Shown: in pieces, positions 44,693 through 52,472 of the stretch
Position numbering within the stretch: position 1 is the stretch's first letter
Layout of the letters: each line of letters opens with the position of its first letter
Assembly: GCA_958366705.1 (NCBI GenBank)
Contig: CATXCB010000014.1
Span: 1-54,642 of the forward strand
Source of the DNA: an uncultured bacterium
Lineage (GTDB): Bacteria > Cyanobacteriota > Vampirovibrionia > Gastranaerophilales > Gastranaerophilaceae
Reading direction: 5' to 3'
DNA: 54,642 bases
Notes under the pieces: model-generated
The model's database searches: none
Seen by the model: only the letters and a program-made list of their open reading frames with translations
Told to the model about the DNA's origin: nothing
Translations under genes and position numbers: made by a program

Positions 44693-44729
44693 GTACTTAT
44701 ATAAAAACTTTTTAATTTAGAAAATTGCC
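44693..44729 (-). promoter_or_regulatory. Shared promoter box (copy 1)
   Basis: GGCAATT (44723-44729), 19 nt, TATATAAGTAC (44693-44703), then GGGGAA, on the minus strand. About 27 nt of leader before the ATG. Confidence 0.5.
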
Positions 44730-44844
44730 TGGAGGATAGAATATTTTATGCTAAATTTTCTGTAATTCACTATTTATAAATATTTTAAGGGTGTTAGAAG
44801 TGTGTAATATTTCTTAATAATTAAATAAAAGTCATTTAGCACTT

Positions 44845-44986
44845 ATTCCGGAATCTAATATTATGAGACCCTGAAGCGAGTTCAGGATGACGTTCCGTGA
44901 GTTCAGCAGTATCGTCATTCTGAGGGTGAAACCCGAAGAATCTATTAAAAATAATGAGATACTTCGGCAAAAGCCTCAGTATGACA
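44845..44986. repeat. Dispersed repeats, same pair as at 42161
   Basis: TTCCGGAATCT...GCGAGTTCAGGATGAC (44845-44892) and GTCATTCTGAGGGTGAAACC...AGCCTCAGTATGACA (44912-44986). They end about 50 bp before the immunity-gene fragment that opens the cassette array. Confidence 0.7.
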
Positions 44987-45034
44987 ATTAGACTTACTTT
45001 AGACTATAACTGGTGGTATACCTTCATGCGTAGC

Positions 45035-45168
45035 ACCCTTGCTTTATTATTTTTTTCAATAAAAGAATATCGTTTTGAATGGGCTTATATTCTGGTCTAT
45101 GAAATAATTACATTAAATACAATATTTGGTATAACAGAAAAAATAGAGGAGAATACAAATGGAAAATA
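45035..45168 (+). pseudogene. C-terminal fragment of an immunity-like membrane protein
   Basis: LLFFSIKEYRFEWAYILVYE matches LLFSIIKYRLEWVYILAYE of the gene at 49467-49924, at both protein and DNA level. Only the last third is left; the upstream part is replaced by dispersed repeat sequence. It marks the left edge of the array. Confidence 0.65.
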
Positions 45169-45776
45169 GAAAAACACTAAACCCATCAGTACCGATAAAT
45201 CTGCGGAAACCGGTTGTTAGAATTAATAAAGATACAATATCAGCAATCGGAAATCCTGAATACATAATATTACTAGTAAATCCTGATGAGTGTTCTTTAG
45301 GGGTTTGTCCTGGAGTCAAAAACGATACAAGATCTCATTTTATATCAAAATATAATAATAACAGATATACCATTCCTTTTTGGATTAGTTTGCTAAATAA
45401 AGTTCTGGCTAATAATTTTGAACATTCATCAACATTTGCAAAAGAAAATTTAAAAAGGTATCAGAGAGATTTATCTGAAGCTTACATAAGACGAGCTGTT
45501 GAAAATTTTGATTTATACCAAATTAATCCTGTTAAAGTCAGCAGAAGAGATGGCTTAAACTATGTTATCAACGGACAACATACTATAGAAATTGTTGCCA
45601 GAAAATCAGAATCCCGTGAAACACCTGTATGGTGTATGATTTATGATGATTTAGAATATACTCATGAAGCAGATATTTTTGCAAATCAGCAAAAGTATGT
45701 AAAACCGCTTACTCCTTACGATATATTTGCTGCAAATATAGAAGCTGGAAACGAAGAACAATTAACAATATCCTAA
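45159..45776 (+). CDS. ParB-like nuclease-domain protein, probably truncated
   Basis: 205 residues. The second half has KRYQRDLSEAYIRRAVENFD...VINGQHTIEIV, the ParB/sulfiredoxin-like pattern seen in phage and integrative-element proteins (usually YQR......VVDGQHR). The first part (SAIGNPEYIILLVNPDE) is also of mobile-element type. Homologues usually continue well past this point; here a stop follows ANIEAGNEEQLTIS. The His of GQHR is kept but the Arg is Thr. GAGGAG precedes the ATG inside the immunity fragment. Confidence 0.6.
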   Translation: MENRKTLNPSVPINLRKPVVRINKDTISAIGNPEYIILLVNPDECSLGVCPGVKNDTRSHFISKYNNNRYTIPFWISLLNKVLANNFEHSSTFAKENLKRYQRDLSEAYIRRAVENFDLYQINPVKVSRRDGLNYVINGQHTIEIVARKSESRETPVWCMIYDDLEYTHEADIFANQQKYVKPLTPYDIFAANIEAGNEEQLTIS

Positions 45777-45849
45777 AGATAAAGACTATAACAAATTTAC
45801 ATATATTACAAAGACTAAAATTGCAAATTATAAAACATTTGTACTTAAT

Positions 45850-46062
45850 ATGGCAGGATATATGATTTTTATAATTTTAAATGGTAAAAATCATCCATAT
45901 ACAAAAGAAAATCATCCTATATCAAAAATGATTATAAATAATAAAAATTTTTGTATTATAGAAAGTGAAGAGTTATATTTTCAACATCAACAAATGGCTG
46001 AACAAAAAATGCAGGAAATGTGGAGGAGAGGATACAAGCCCCAATTTGCTCCTAAATTGTAA
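45850..46062 (+). CDS. Small hypothetical protein at the array edge
   Basis: 70 residues. Hydrophobic start (MAGYMIFIILNG), charged end (EQKMQEMWRRGYKPQFAP). The frame is open upstream to about 45780 (DYNKFTYITKTKIANYKTFVLN), so it may be the C-terminal part of the ParB-like gene after a frameshift. Ends 4 nt before the first cassette flank. Confidence 0.4.
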   Translation: MAGYMIFIILNGKNHPYTKENHPISKMIINNKNFCIIESEELYFQHQQMAEQKMQEMWRRGYKPQFAPKL

Positions 46063-46065
46063 AAT

Positions 46066-46553
46066 AAAAAAGGACTCTTTTTATTTGCCCAAAGAGAATT
46101 TTAATGCAAACTTGGGAAAATTCTCTAAAAATCGAACCGAGTAAATTCTCTGAAATCAACGAAATCCCACACAGTGCGGCAAATTTGGTATTATAAAAGA
46201 GGCCATCACAAGCCTCTCAATTTTAATGGTGGAGCAAACAAGAAGTCGAAACAATGTCCAAGATTTTCCCATTATGTATTTTATCCTATTTAGAGTATTA
46301 CTCTATATTCTAGTAATATCAAGCTTTTCTGGTGTTTTTTGTATCAATCAGACACATCATATGTTAAGCAAAATTTTCACAAAAATTTTGTAAATTTTAT
46401 TATTTTGGACAACGGAATAAAGCCAAAACCATGATATAGCAAGTATATACATGTCAATTATCCTTTTGGGTTAGGTAATAATACGGTCTTGTTGGTAATT
46501 TGAATAATGGCTATAATATGAATGTTTAAGATCGATACTATAAAGGAAGCTTT
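46066..46553 (+). repeat. Cassette leader A: ssrA flank + ssrA-3'-like site + promoter
   Basis: 46066-46226 matches the sequence next to the real ssrA (53955-54116), starting AAAAAGGACTCTTTTTATTT. 46227-46264 is a degenerate ssrA 3' end. 46265-46553 is the leader shared with copies B-D. It holds a hairpin CACAAAAATTTTGTA-type near 46380, AATACGG, and TATAAT at 46512-46517 before the RBS AAGGAAG. The most diverged copy of the four. Confidence 0.8.
46227..46264 (-). other. Degenerate ssrA 3' end (site A)
   Basis: GTGGAGC...AGAAGTCGAA...GTCCAAGAT on the plus strand, aligned with GGAG...GGAGTCGAACCC...GTCCAAAAT of the tmRNA 3' end. Position relative to the shared flank is the same as in ssrA. 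Confidence 0.5.
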
Positions 46554-46886
46554 ATGTCAAAATATTTAAAATTTATGAATACATCGCAAGGTGTTCAACA
46601 GATTTTCACTCGTGAAAAAATTGCAAACATGTCAGCTGATGAATTTGAAAAATACGAAACAAGAATTCATACTCAATTAAATAAAATTGGTATTCCATCT
46701 AATATTGAACTTGCTTATGAAAATCAAGGTAAAATTTTTGTTTGGCACACTATAGGAGATAATCGCGTTTGTGATAATTGTGAAGCTATGGAAGGCAAAA
46801 TTTTTGAAAAAATGGAAGATATTCCTGATGATTTACACCCAAATTGCAGATGTTATATTGAAGAAATTGATTTAAAAACTGTTTAG
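46554..46886 (+). CDS. Cassette A: short protein with shared N-terminal domain and MuF-like Cys-His end
   Basis: 110 residues. FTREKIANMSADEFEKYETR...IGIPSNIEL (18-53) corresponds to the N-terminal domain of cassettes B and C (TAEDIGNMTSKEF...LGIPRQSDL). The second half, VWHTIGDNRVCDNCEAMEGK...LHPNCRC, has Cys73, Cys76, His95, Cys98 and Cys100, the pattern at the end of phage MuF-type head proteins. The same motif occurs in cassette D. There is no variable toxin domain after it, so it may be an adaptor or a shortened effector. No signal peptide. Confidence 0.7.
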   Translation: MSKYLKFMNTSQGVQQIFTREKIANMSADEFEKYETRIHTQLNKIGIPSNIELAYENQGKIFVWHTIGDNRVCDNCEAMEGKIFEKMEDIPDDLHPNCRCYIEEIDLKTV

Positions 46887-46896
46887 CTGATATAAT
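46867..46896 (+). promoter_or_regulatory. Promoter of the secreted nuclease gene
   Basis: TTGATT (46867-46872), 18 nt, TATAAT (46891-46896), only 6 nt before the ATG at 46903. It overlaps the end of the preceding gene and implies a leaderless message. Confidence 0.5.
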
Positions 46897-46902
46897 GACT
46901 TT

Positions 46903-47655
46903 ATGCAAAAGTTTTTCTTCTTAATTTTAATTGTAATTTGTTTCCCAATACTTACAGACGCCAAGCAACTTTTGCCTGATGTTATTGAAAATAAAACAAT
47001 AACTATTAGTGCTCAAAAAACAGGTGAACCTGGGAAAAACTTTTTTTATTGTTCTAACGGTAATAAATGTTCAACAGAACAGGTTGTTAGAGAATATTAT
47101 AAAAATGATGGTTTTCAGGTTATGCGTGCAGAATATTCATTCTGGAAAGGAATATTTGTACTAGTTTTTCTTGATGAACTCTATCCTCAAACTTTAGCTG
47201 CAAAATCTGAAAATAAATTCTTTGATGTTGAAAAATCTGATGTTTCAACAGGCGAACTAGATAAAAAATTAAAAGAAATAAAAAAATCGAATATTCAGCA
47301 ATTTATAAATAACCAAATTGCAAAACATGAACAAGGTTCATATATTCGTTGGCTGGATGAGTGGGAAATTGAAGGTTATAAAAATCCGACAGAATATTTT
47401 AAATCACCTATTGTTCAGGAATTTTTGACAAAAATTGATAATAAAACTTTTTGTAAGGTTATAAAACATATATTAGGAATTAATGATAGAAATCCTATTG
47501 GCACACCTGATTACATTGTATGGAATAATGAAGAAATGATTTTTGTTGAAGTTAAACGAAGGAATGAAAAATTAAGTTCTGAACAAATTAAATGGGGAGA
47601 ATATTTAATACAAAATAAGATACAATATAAAGTTATACGTGTTGAAGAAAGATAG
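46903..47655 (+). CDS. Secreted protein with C-terminal VRR-NUC nuclease domain
   Basis: 250 residues. A clear signal peptide (MQKFFFLILIVICFPILTDA). The C-terminal part from about residue 150 (IRWLDEWEIEGYKNPTEYF, then GTPDYIVWNNEEMIFVEVKR, NEKLSSEQIKWGEYL) is a VRR-NUC domain of the PD-(D/E)xK superfamily, with catalytic Asp, Glu and Lys in PD...EVK. Such domains are normally cytoplasmic DNA enzymes, so export is odd and suggests a secreted DNase effector. No immunity gene is obvious next to it. Confidence 0.75.
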   Translation: MQKFFFLILIVICFPILTDAKQLLPDVIENKTITISAQKTGEPGKNFFYCSNGNKCSTEQVVREYYKNDGFQVMRAEYSFWKGIFVLVFLDELYPQTLAAKSENKFFDVEKSDVSTGELDKKLKEIKKSNIQQFINNQIAKHEQGSYIRWLDEWEIEGYKNPTEYFKSPIVQEFLTKIDNKTFCKVIKHILGINDRNPIGTPDYIVWNNEEMIFVEVKRRNEKLSSEQIKWGEYLIQNKIQYKVIRVEER

Positions 47656-47747
47656 ACAATTTTTTTTGCATGACCCATTCGCTAAAGTAATTTAGAATCA
47701 AACAAATGTCTAAAACACTTTAAATCTTCAGTATGACTGGATTATCC
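47656..47747. other. Spacer with a repeat fragment
   Basis: TTCAGTATGACTGGAT near 47730 resembles the end of the 42244-type repeat (CTTCAGTATGA). Nothing else seen. Confidence 0.35.
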
Positions 47748-48249
47748 AAAGGACTCTTTTTATTTGCGGAAAGAGAATTTTGGTGTAAGAGTGATAAAAT
47801 TCTCTAAAAATTGTATCAAATAAATTCTCTTAAATCAGCGAAAGCCCGCACAGTACGGGGAAAACGCTATTGAAAACACGGACATAAAAGGGTTCTCAAT
47901 TTTAATGGTGGAGCGAACAAGAAGTCGAAATAATGTCCAAGATTTCCCCATTATGTATTTTATTCTATTTACAGTATTGCTCTATTTTTAATAATATCAA
48001 GTATTTCTGGGAGATTTTGTATCAATTGAACACAGTATTTGTAAAGCAAAATTTTTACAATTTTTTTGTAAATTTTATTATTTTTATCTGTTAAATCAGC
48101 CTTAAACCATGTCATAGTGCAGGTTTCCATGTCAATCACTCTAAAGAGGTAGGTGAAAATACGGACTAGCAAAAGGTATTAACGACTATTATAATATGAT
48201 TGTTTATAAATTGTTTTTTAATTACTGAGCAATATGGGAGAAATATTAA
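47748..48249 (+). repeat. Cassette leader B
   Basis: Same three parts as leader A: ssrA flank (47748-47905), ssrA-3'-like site (47906-47943), shared leader with TATAAT at 48190-48195 and GGGAG before the ATG. From 47898 to 48254 it appears identical base for base to 50109-50465 of leader C (357 bp). An antisense 67-codon ORF (47969-48172) is open in B and C but broken in A and D. Confidence 0.9.
47906..47943 (-). other. Degenerate ssrA 3' end (site B)
   Basis: TGGAGCGAACAAGAAGTCGA...GTCCAAGAT; about 22 of 34 positions match the tmRNA 3' end at 54117-54150 by eye. Confidence 0.5.
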
Positions 48250-49002
48250 ATGGCTAATCTAAAAGAATTTTTTAACAGGATTGCAAATAATAATAGAATT
48301 TACACAGCAGAAGATATTGGTAATATGACAAGTAAAGAATTTGCCGAAAATGAAAAAGCGATTAATTATCAAATGGAAAATTTAGGCATTCCTAGACAAA
48401 GTGATTTGACCAATAATGCAGACGTTGTTTACGTAAAAGCATATACAAGAGAAGATGGAACAAAAGTTAAAGCACATTATCGCTCTAAGCAAGATGGAGT
48501 TGTAAGTGCTAATCGTCAAAATAGTGAAAATGTCACGGGTGCAGCAGCTAATATTAATCAAATTGATGATGGATTTAATAAACCTTTAAATATCTATATT
48601 AAAGGTTATGATACAGGAATTCCTGATTTACAGAATTATAGTTATTATGAAAATCTGAATAGGCAATTAGAATATGAAGTAGGTGAATTTCTAGAGAAAC
48701 ATACAAATTCACCCAAATTATATTCTAATGATATAAGACATCAATATGTTAGTGCTTTATATGCGAGAAATTTTGATGAGAAAACAGCAAAATGGTTAGG
48801 TGATTTAAATGAAATTTTACATTTTGGTAGGACTGGTAGTGGAAATTATGATTCAAATTTAGATCAATTAAATAATGAAATCGGAAGAAATTATGCGAAA
48901 AAGTATCCTAATATGCCAAAAGAACAACTCCTTCAAATTTTATTAAATGATTGGGAAAAAAATTCCAATTACACACAAAAGATATTAAAAAAACAAAAAT
49001 AA
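48250..49002 (+). CDS. Cassette B: polymorphic-toxin-like protein, RH...GD..E...NN..GR domain
   Basis: 250 residues. Residues 1-100 are the shared part: NNNRIYTAEDIGNMTSKEFA, NLGIPRQSDL, then VVYVKAYTREDGTKVKAHYR, a linker motif known from many phage-type toxins. The variable end (about 105-250) has DIRHQYVSALYARNF (Arg163, His164), WLGDLNEI and DSNLDQLNNEIGRNYA. This pattern (RHA...A, GD.hE, DxxNNxxGR) resembles the DUF6973-type putative toxin domain. No signal peptide. A small membrane protein gene converges on it 2 nt after its stop. Confidence 0.7.
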   Translation: MANLKEFFNRIANNNRIYTAEDIGNMTSKEFAENEKAINYQMENLGIPRQSDLTNNADVVYVKAYTREDGTKVKAHYRSKQDGVVSANRQNSENVTGAAANINQIDDGFNKPLNIYIKGYDTGIPDLQNYSYYENLNRQLEYEVGEFLEKHTNSPKLYSNDIRHQYVSALYARNFDEKTAKWLGDLNEILHFGRTGSGNYDSNLDQLNNEIGRNYAKKYPNMPKEQLLQILLNDWEKNSNYTQKILKKQK

Positions 49003-49004
49003 AA

Positions 49005-49292
49005 TTATTTATTTTTTTTATAAAAATAATACAACAATAATATTTGTATAATGATAAGTATTACCCAATCACTAAAATGAAGACAAAATCGTATAAATTT
49101 TGTTATAGAATTATACCCTATGTAGTCTATTAATGTACAATATGCGTTAAATACAATATTATTAAGTATAATAATAAAAATCGTAAGAAGTATACCTAAA
49201 ATAATACTTAATATTATTCTATAAAAAATTTTCATTTTTAAGAATTTAAAGAATATTATTGTAGTAATAATTGTAGCATAGTAGTAAAACAT
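49005..49292 (-). CDS. Small three-helix membrane protein, putative immunity to cassette B
   Basis: 95 residues (or 76 from the ATG at 49233-49235). Three hydrophobic helices (IILSIILGILLTIFIIILNN, a shorter middle one, and WVILIIIQILLLYYFY) with a Lys-rich end. It is on the opposite strand, stop to stop with toxin B, 2 nt apart. The gene after cassette D has the same arrangement and similar layout. Immunity is inferred from position. Confidence 0.5.
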   Translation of the reverse strand: MFYYYATIITTIIFFKFLKMKIFYRIILSIILGILLTIFIIILNNIVFNAYCTLIDYIGYNSITKFIRFCLHFSDWVILIIIQILLLYYFYKKNK

Positions 49293-49334
49293 ATTTTAAT
49301 TATATATATAATTCACAATAACGCAACCTCCATT

Positions 49335-49449
49335 GACATTTGATCGCTTTCTAATAAGGGCGCACAATAAAATGGGGTGTAGCGCTCAAGAAACAGGAAA
49401 GTTAAATCCATACTTTACAATTGTAAAATGTAGGTATAAACTAAAATAA
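49335..49449 (+). pseudogene. C-terminal remnant of a cassette-C-type toxin
   Basis: GKLNPYFTIVKCRYKLK ends at a TAA (49447-49449) and matches DLLYPYYTVVRCRYKL, the end of the toxin at 50461-51384. Similarity begins near 49335 with frame changes. The immunity gene that follows is homologous to the one after toxin C, so this is what is left of a displaced cassette. Confidence 0.65.
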
Positions 49450-49466
49450 GCAGAAGACTTTTGTAT

Positions 49467-49924
49467 ATGAGAAAAGATGATATGAATTCATATTTGCACA
49501 TTTTGAATATATTACTTTGTTTGTGTACATATATAACATTTCTTGTTTTTTTATAATTGATTATTTCGCACCAAATAATATTGCTCCAATTTGCTTTATT
49601 TTGCTATGTATACTTATAAAAATATTTCTTTTGTACATATTATTTAGTACTTTTGAAAGATTTTATCCACATTCAACTGAAAGTAAAATTGCGAAAGAAT
49701 TAAAAGCAAATAAAAGTAGTCGAAAACCTGCATTATTATTAGCTTTTACTTATGATTTGGTTATAATGTTATGTTGCTTATTATTTTCTATTATAAAATA
49801 TCGTTTGGAATGGGTTTATATTCTGGCTTATGAAATATTTACACTAGGTGGAGTATGCATGTTCTATATTTCATTATTTGGTATATGGAAAATACAAGAT
49901 ACGCTAAAGAAAAGAGAATTTTAA
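49467..49924 (+). pseudogene. Orphan immunity-like membrane protein with a frameshift in a T run
   Basis: MRKDDMNSYLHILNILLCLC starts at 49467 and runs to a stop right after seven T (49546-49552). With eight T it would continue as one protein of about 152 residues with four membrane segments (…LVFFIIDYFAPNN…). The downstream frame is intact to 49924 and is open from 49517. The last part (ALLLAFTYDL...YILAYEIFTLGGVCMFYI) is homologous to 51397-51867. Could be decayed or switched by slippage. Confidence 0.6.
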
Positions 49925-49955
49925 AAACTATTCAATTTATTGTTCATAGATATAT

Positions 49956-50460
49956 AAAAAGGACTCTTTTTATTTGCCAAAAGAGAATTTTGCCATAAAT
50001 AGTATAAAATCCTCTAAAAATTGTATCAAATAAATTCTCCTTAATCAGCGAAGGTCCGCATAGTGCAGTGATTTTGCTATTAAAAAAAGAGGCTATCACA
50101 AGCCTCCGAATTTTAATGGTGGAGCGAACAAGAAGTCGAAATAATGTCCAAGATTTCCCCATTATGTATTTTATTCTATTTACAGTATTGCTCTATTTTT
50201 AATAATATCAAGTATTTCTGGGAGATTTTGTATCAATTGAACACAGTATTTGTAAAGCAAAATTTTTACAATTTTTTTGTAAATTTTATTATTTTTATCT
50301 GTTAAATCAGCCTTAAACCATGTCATAGTGCAGGTTTCCATGTCAATCACTCTAAAGAGGTAGGTGAAAATACGGACTAGCAAAAGGTATTAACGACTAT
50401 TATAATATGATTGTTTATAAATTGTTTTTTAATTACTGAGCAATATGGGAGAAATATTAA
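49956..50460 (+). repeat. Cassette leader C
   Basis: Flank (49956-50116), ssrA-3'-like site (50117-50154), shared leader with TATAAT at 50401-50406. The last 352 bp before the start codon are identical by eye to leader B. 49908-49992 is identical to 51937-52021. Confidence 0.9.
50117..50154 (-). other. Degenerate ssrA 3' end (site C)
   Basis: Same sequence as site B, at the same distance from the AAAAAGGACTC start of the flank as in ssrA. Confidence 0.5.
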
Positions 50461-51384
50461 ATGGCAAAATTAAAAGATTTTTTTAACAAAATTTCAAACA
50501 ACAACAGGATTTTTACTGCAGAAGACATTGGAGAAATGTCTAATAATGAATTTTCACGAAACGAAAAAGCTATAAATTACCAAATGGGCAATCTTGGTAT
50601 TCCTCGAAGAAATGACTTGAATAGAAATTCGGATGTCGTATTTGTGCAAGCATATACAAGAGCAGACGGAACAGAGGTAAAAGCACACTATCGTGCAAAG
50701 AATGGTGGAATAATGACTGGTGCTGCAACTAATTTGAATCCACAGAATCAAAGAAGTACTATTGATGATTATTCTAATGCAATAGATAATGTAATTATTG
50801 GTTTGCCAAATAAGTTACTACTTAATAAAGCAATTAATATAGTAGGAAAAAGAACACACCAAAATGATGCTGTTGCATTGTGGAATATTAGTTCTCACGG
50901 GTTTCAAAATCAAAATAATAATGATTATATAAGTAGAAATGGAACGTTATATAATGATATCAATAGTTTAGGTAATGAATATACACAATACAAATCTAAA
51001 ATTAAAGAAAAGGTAAAATCTCAATTTGGAAAAGAAGATGTTCCGGGAATTGTTTTTCATGAAAATAGTTCAGTTGCTAATGCTATTAGCAGGTCACAAG
51101 AATTAAATGATTTTGTTAATAAAAACGCAACTGTTTTGAAATCCGGTAAAGAAGTGACTGGATCTTTGGGTTTTAATAGTGATGCTAACTTACACAACGC
51201 ATTTGGCAAAGTTGATGTTTTATCTGCAAAGATGAAAAATGGTTATATTGATGTTACAATACTTGACACATATGACTTTAATCCTAATGAAAAAGATTGG
51301 AAAGTTCAGATGGGTTATTCCGTACAAAAAGCAGATTTATTATATCCATATTATACAGTTGTAAGATGTAGATACAAGCTATAA
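50461..51384 (+). CDS. Cassette C: polymorphic-toxin-like protein with a second, unrelated C-terminus
   Basis: 307 residues. Residues 1-100 match cassette B closely (NNNRIFTAEDIGEM, NEKAINYQM, NLGIPRRNDL, VQAYTRADGTEVKAHYR, TGAATNLN). The rest is different from B: a helical part (INSLGNEYTQYKSKIKEKVK), then NLHNAFGKVDVLSAKMKNGY and ILDTYDFNPNEKDW and the end LYPYYTVVRCRYKL. I do not know the fold; the DTYDFN and GKVD pattern suggests a beta-rich C-terminal toxin. A membrane protein gene follows after 12 nt on the same strand. Confidence 0.7.
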   Translation: MAKLKDFFNKISNNNRIFTAEDIGEMSNNEFSRNEKAINYQMGNLGIPRRNDLNRNSDVVFVQAYTRADGTEVKAHYRAKNGGIMTGAATNLNPQNQRSTIDDYSNAIDNVIIGLPNKLLLNKAINIVGKRTHQNDAVALWNISSHGFQNQNNNDYISRNGTLYNDINSLGNEYTQYKSKIKEKVKSQFGKEDVPGIVFHENSSVANAISRSQELNDFVNKNATVLKSGKEVTGSLGFNSDANLHNAFGKVDVLSAKMKNGYIDVTILDTYDFNPNEKDWKVQMGYSVQKADLLYPYYTVVRCRYKL

Positions 51385-51396
51385 GGATAATAGAAT

Positions 51397-51867
51397 ATGA
51401 GTAACGTAAAATTTTATACAGTTTTTATTATTTTAAATATATTATTAACCATATATATTGCAGTCAGTATATTTGGGATAATATTTTTAATGTTTTATAA
51501 CCTTTTCTACACCCCTGAGATGATATTTTTTTCTGGTGTAATTTTATATATTATTTTTGTTATTTTAAAATTATTTTTGCCAAAGATATTAATAAAGCTA
51601 TCAGATAAATACAAAAACTCATTAATTAACAAATTTGTAGAATTTTTACAAAATAATCCGCAGATGGAAAAAATCATATTATCAATAGCATTTTGTTTTG
51701 ATTTACCTTATATATTATATGATGCATACATATATAGACATTATAATCTATTAGAGTGTATTCTTACAAGTTATTTAATATTTTATGCCGGTGGGGTGTT
51801 ATTTTTCTATATTATGTTATATAGAGAAATAAAAATAAAAGAAGGCAAAATTAAACCTTTTTTTTAA
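51397..51867 (+). CDS. Membrane protein, putative immunity to cassette C
   Basis: 156 residues with four hydrophobic segments (about 7-33, 43-65, 90-110, 120-142). AAGGA lies before the ATG, 12 nt after toxin C. Its second half (LSIAFCFDLPYILYD...YAGGVLFFYIML) is homologous to the orphan at 49467-49924, which in turn follows a remnant of the same toxin end. This repeated pairing is the best evidence that it is the cognate immunity protein. A membrane immunity protein suggests a toxin acting at the membrane or periplasm. Confidence 0.65.
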   Translation: MSNVKFYTVFIILNILLTIYIAVSIFGIIFLMFYNLFYTPEMIFFSGVILYIIFVILKLFLPKILIKLSDKYKNSLINKFVEFLQNNPQMEKIILSIAFCFDLPYILYDAYIYRHYNLLECILTSYLIFYAGGVLFFYIMLYREIKIKEGKIKPFF

Positions 51868-51878
51868 CAAAATTTCTA

Positions 51879-51953
51879 GTAAAAAGGTTTATAAACAGAA
51901 AACTTTTGTATAAGAAAAAAGATGATTTGAGTCCATAGAAAAGAGAATTTTAA
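51879..51953 (+). pseudogene. Deletion scar: start of an immunity gene joined to its end
   Basis: CAGAAAACTTTTGTATAAGA...GATGATTTGAGTCC corresponds to the start region of the orphan immunity gene (49450-49490). It is joined directly to AGAAAAGAGAATTTTAA, the last codons of the same gene (49908-49924). All between is lost. Confidence 0.6.
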
Positions 51954-51984
51954 AAACTATTCAATTTATTGTTCATAGATATAT

Positions 51985-52472
51985 AAAAAGGACTCTTTTT
52001 ATTTGCCAAAAGAGAATTTTGGAACAAGCGGGATTGAACTCTCTGAAAATCAAGCTGGATAAATTCTCTTTAATTGGCGAAAGCTCACGTTGTGCGGGAA
52101 AATTGGTATTAAAAAAGAGCACTATTACACTCTATACTTATTATTAGAAGCGAACAAGAAGTCGAAATAATGTCCAAGATTTCCCCATTATGTATTTTAT
52201 CCTATTTACAGTATTGCTCTATTTTTAATAATATCAAACATTTCTGGGAGATTTTGTATCAATTAAACACAGTATTTGTTAAGCAAAATTTTTACAATAT
52301 TTTTGTAAATTTTATTATTTTTTATTGATTGAATTCAACTCAAACCATGATGAAGCTTGGATTTCCACTGCCAATTAGGCACTTGACCTCCGTAAAAATA
52401 CGGACTTGTAGGCTATTGTAAGAATTTTTATAATGTGAATGTTTAAAAATTTACATTACAGAAGAAATATAA
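51985..52472 (+). repeat. Cassette leader D
   Basis: Flank (51985-52142), ssrA-3'-like site (52143-52180), shared leader with TATAAT at 52429-52434 and the small palindrome CCGTAAAAATACGG before the -35 region. Diverged from B/C by about a fifth of positions in the later part. Confidence 0.85.
52143..52180 (-). other. Degenerate ssrA 3' end (site D)
   Basis: AGAAGCGAACAAGAAGTCGA...GTCCAAGAT; same place in the module as sites A-C. Confidence 0.45.
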
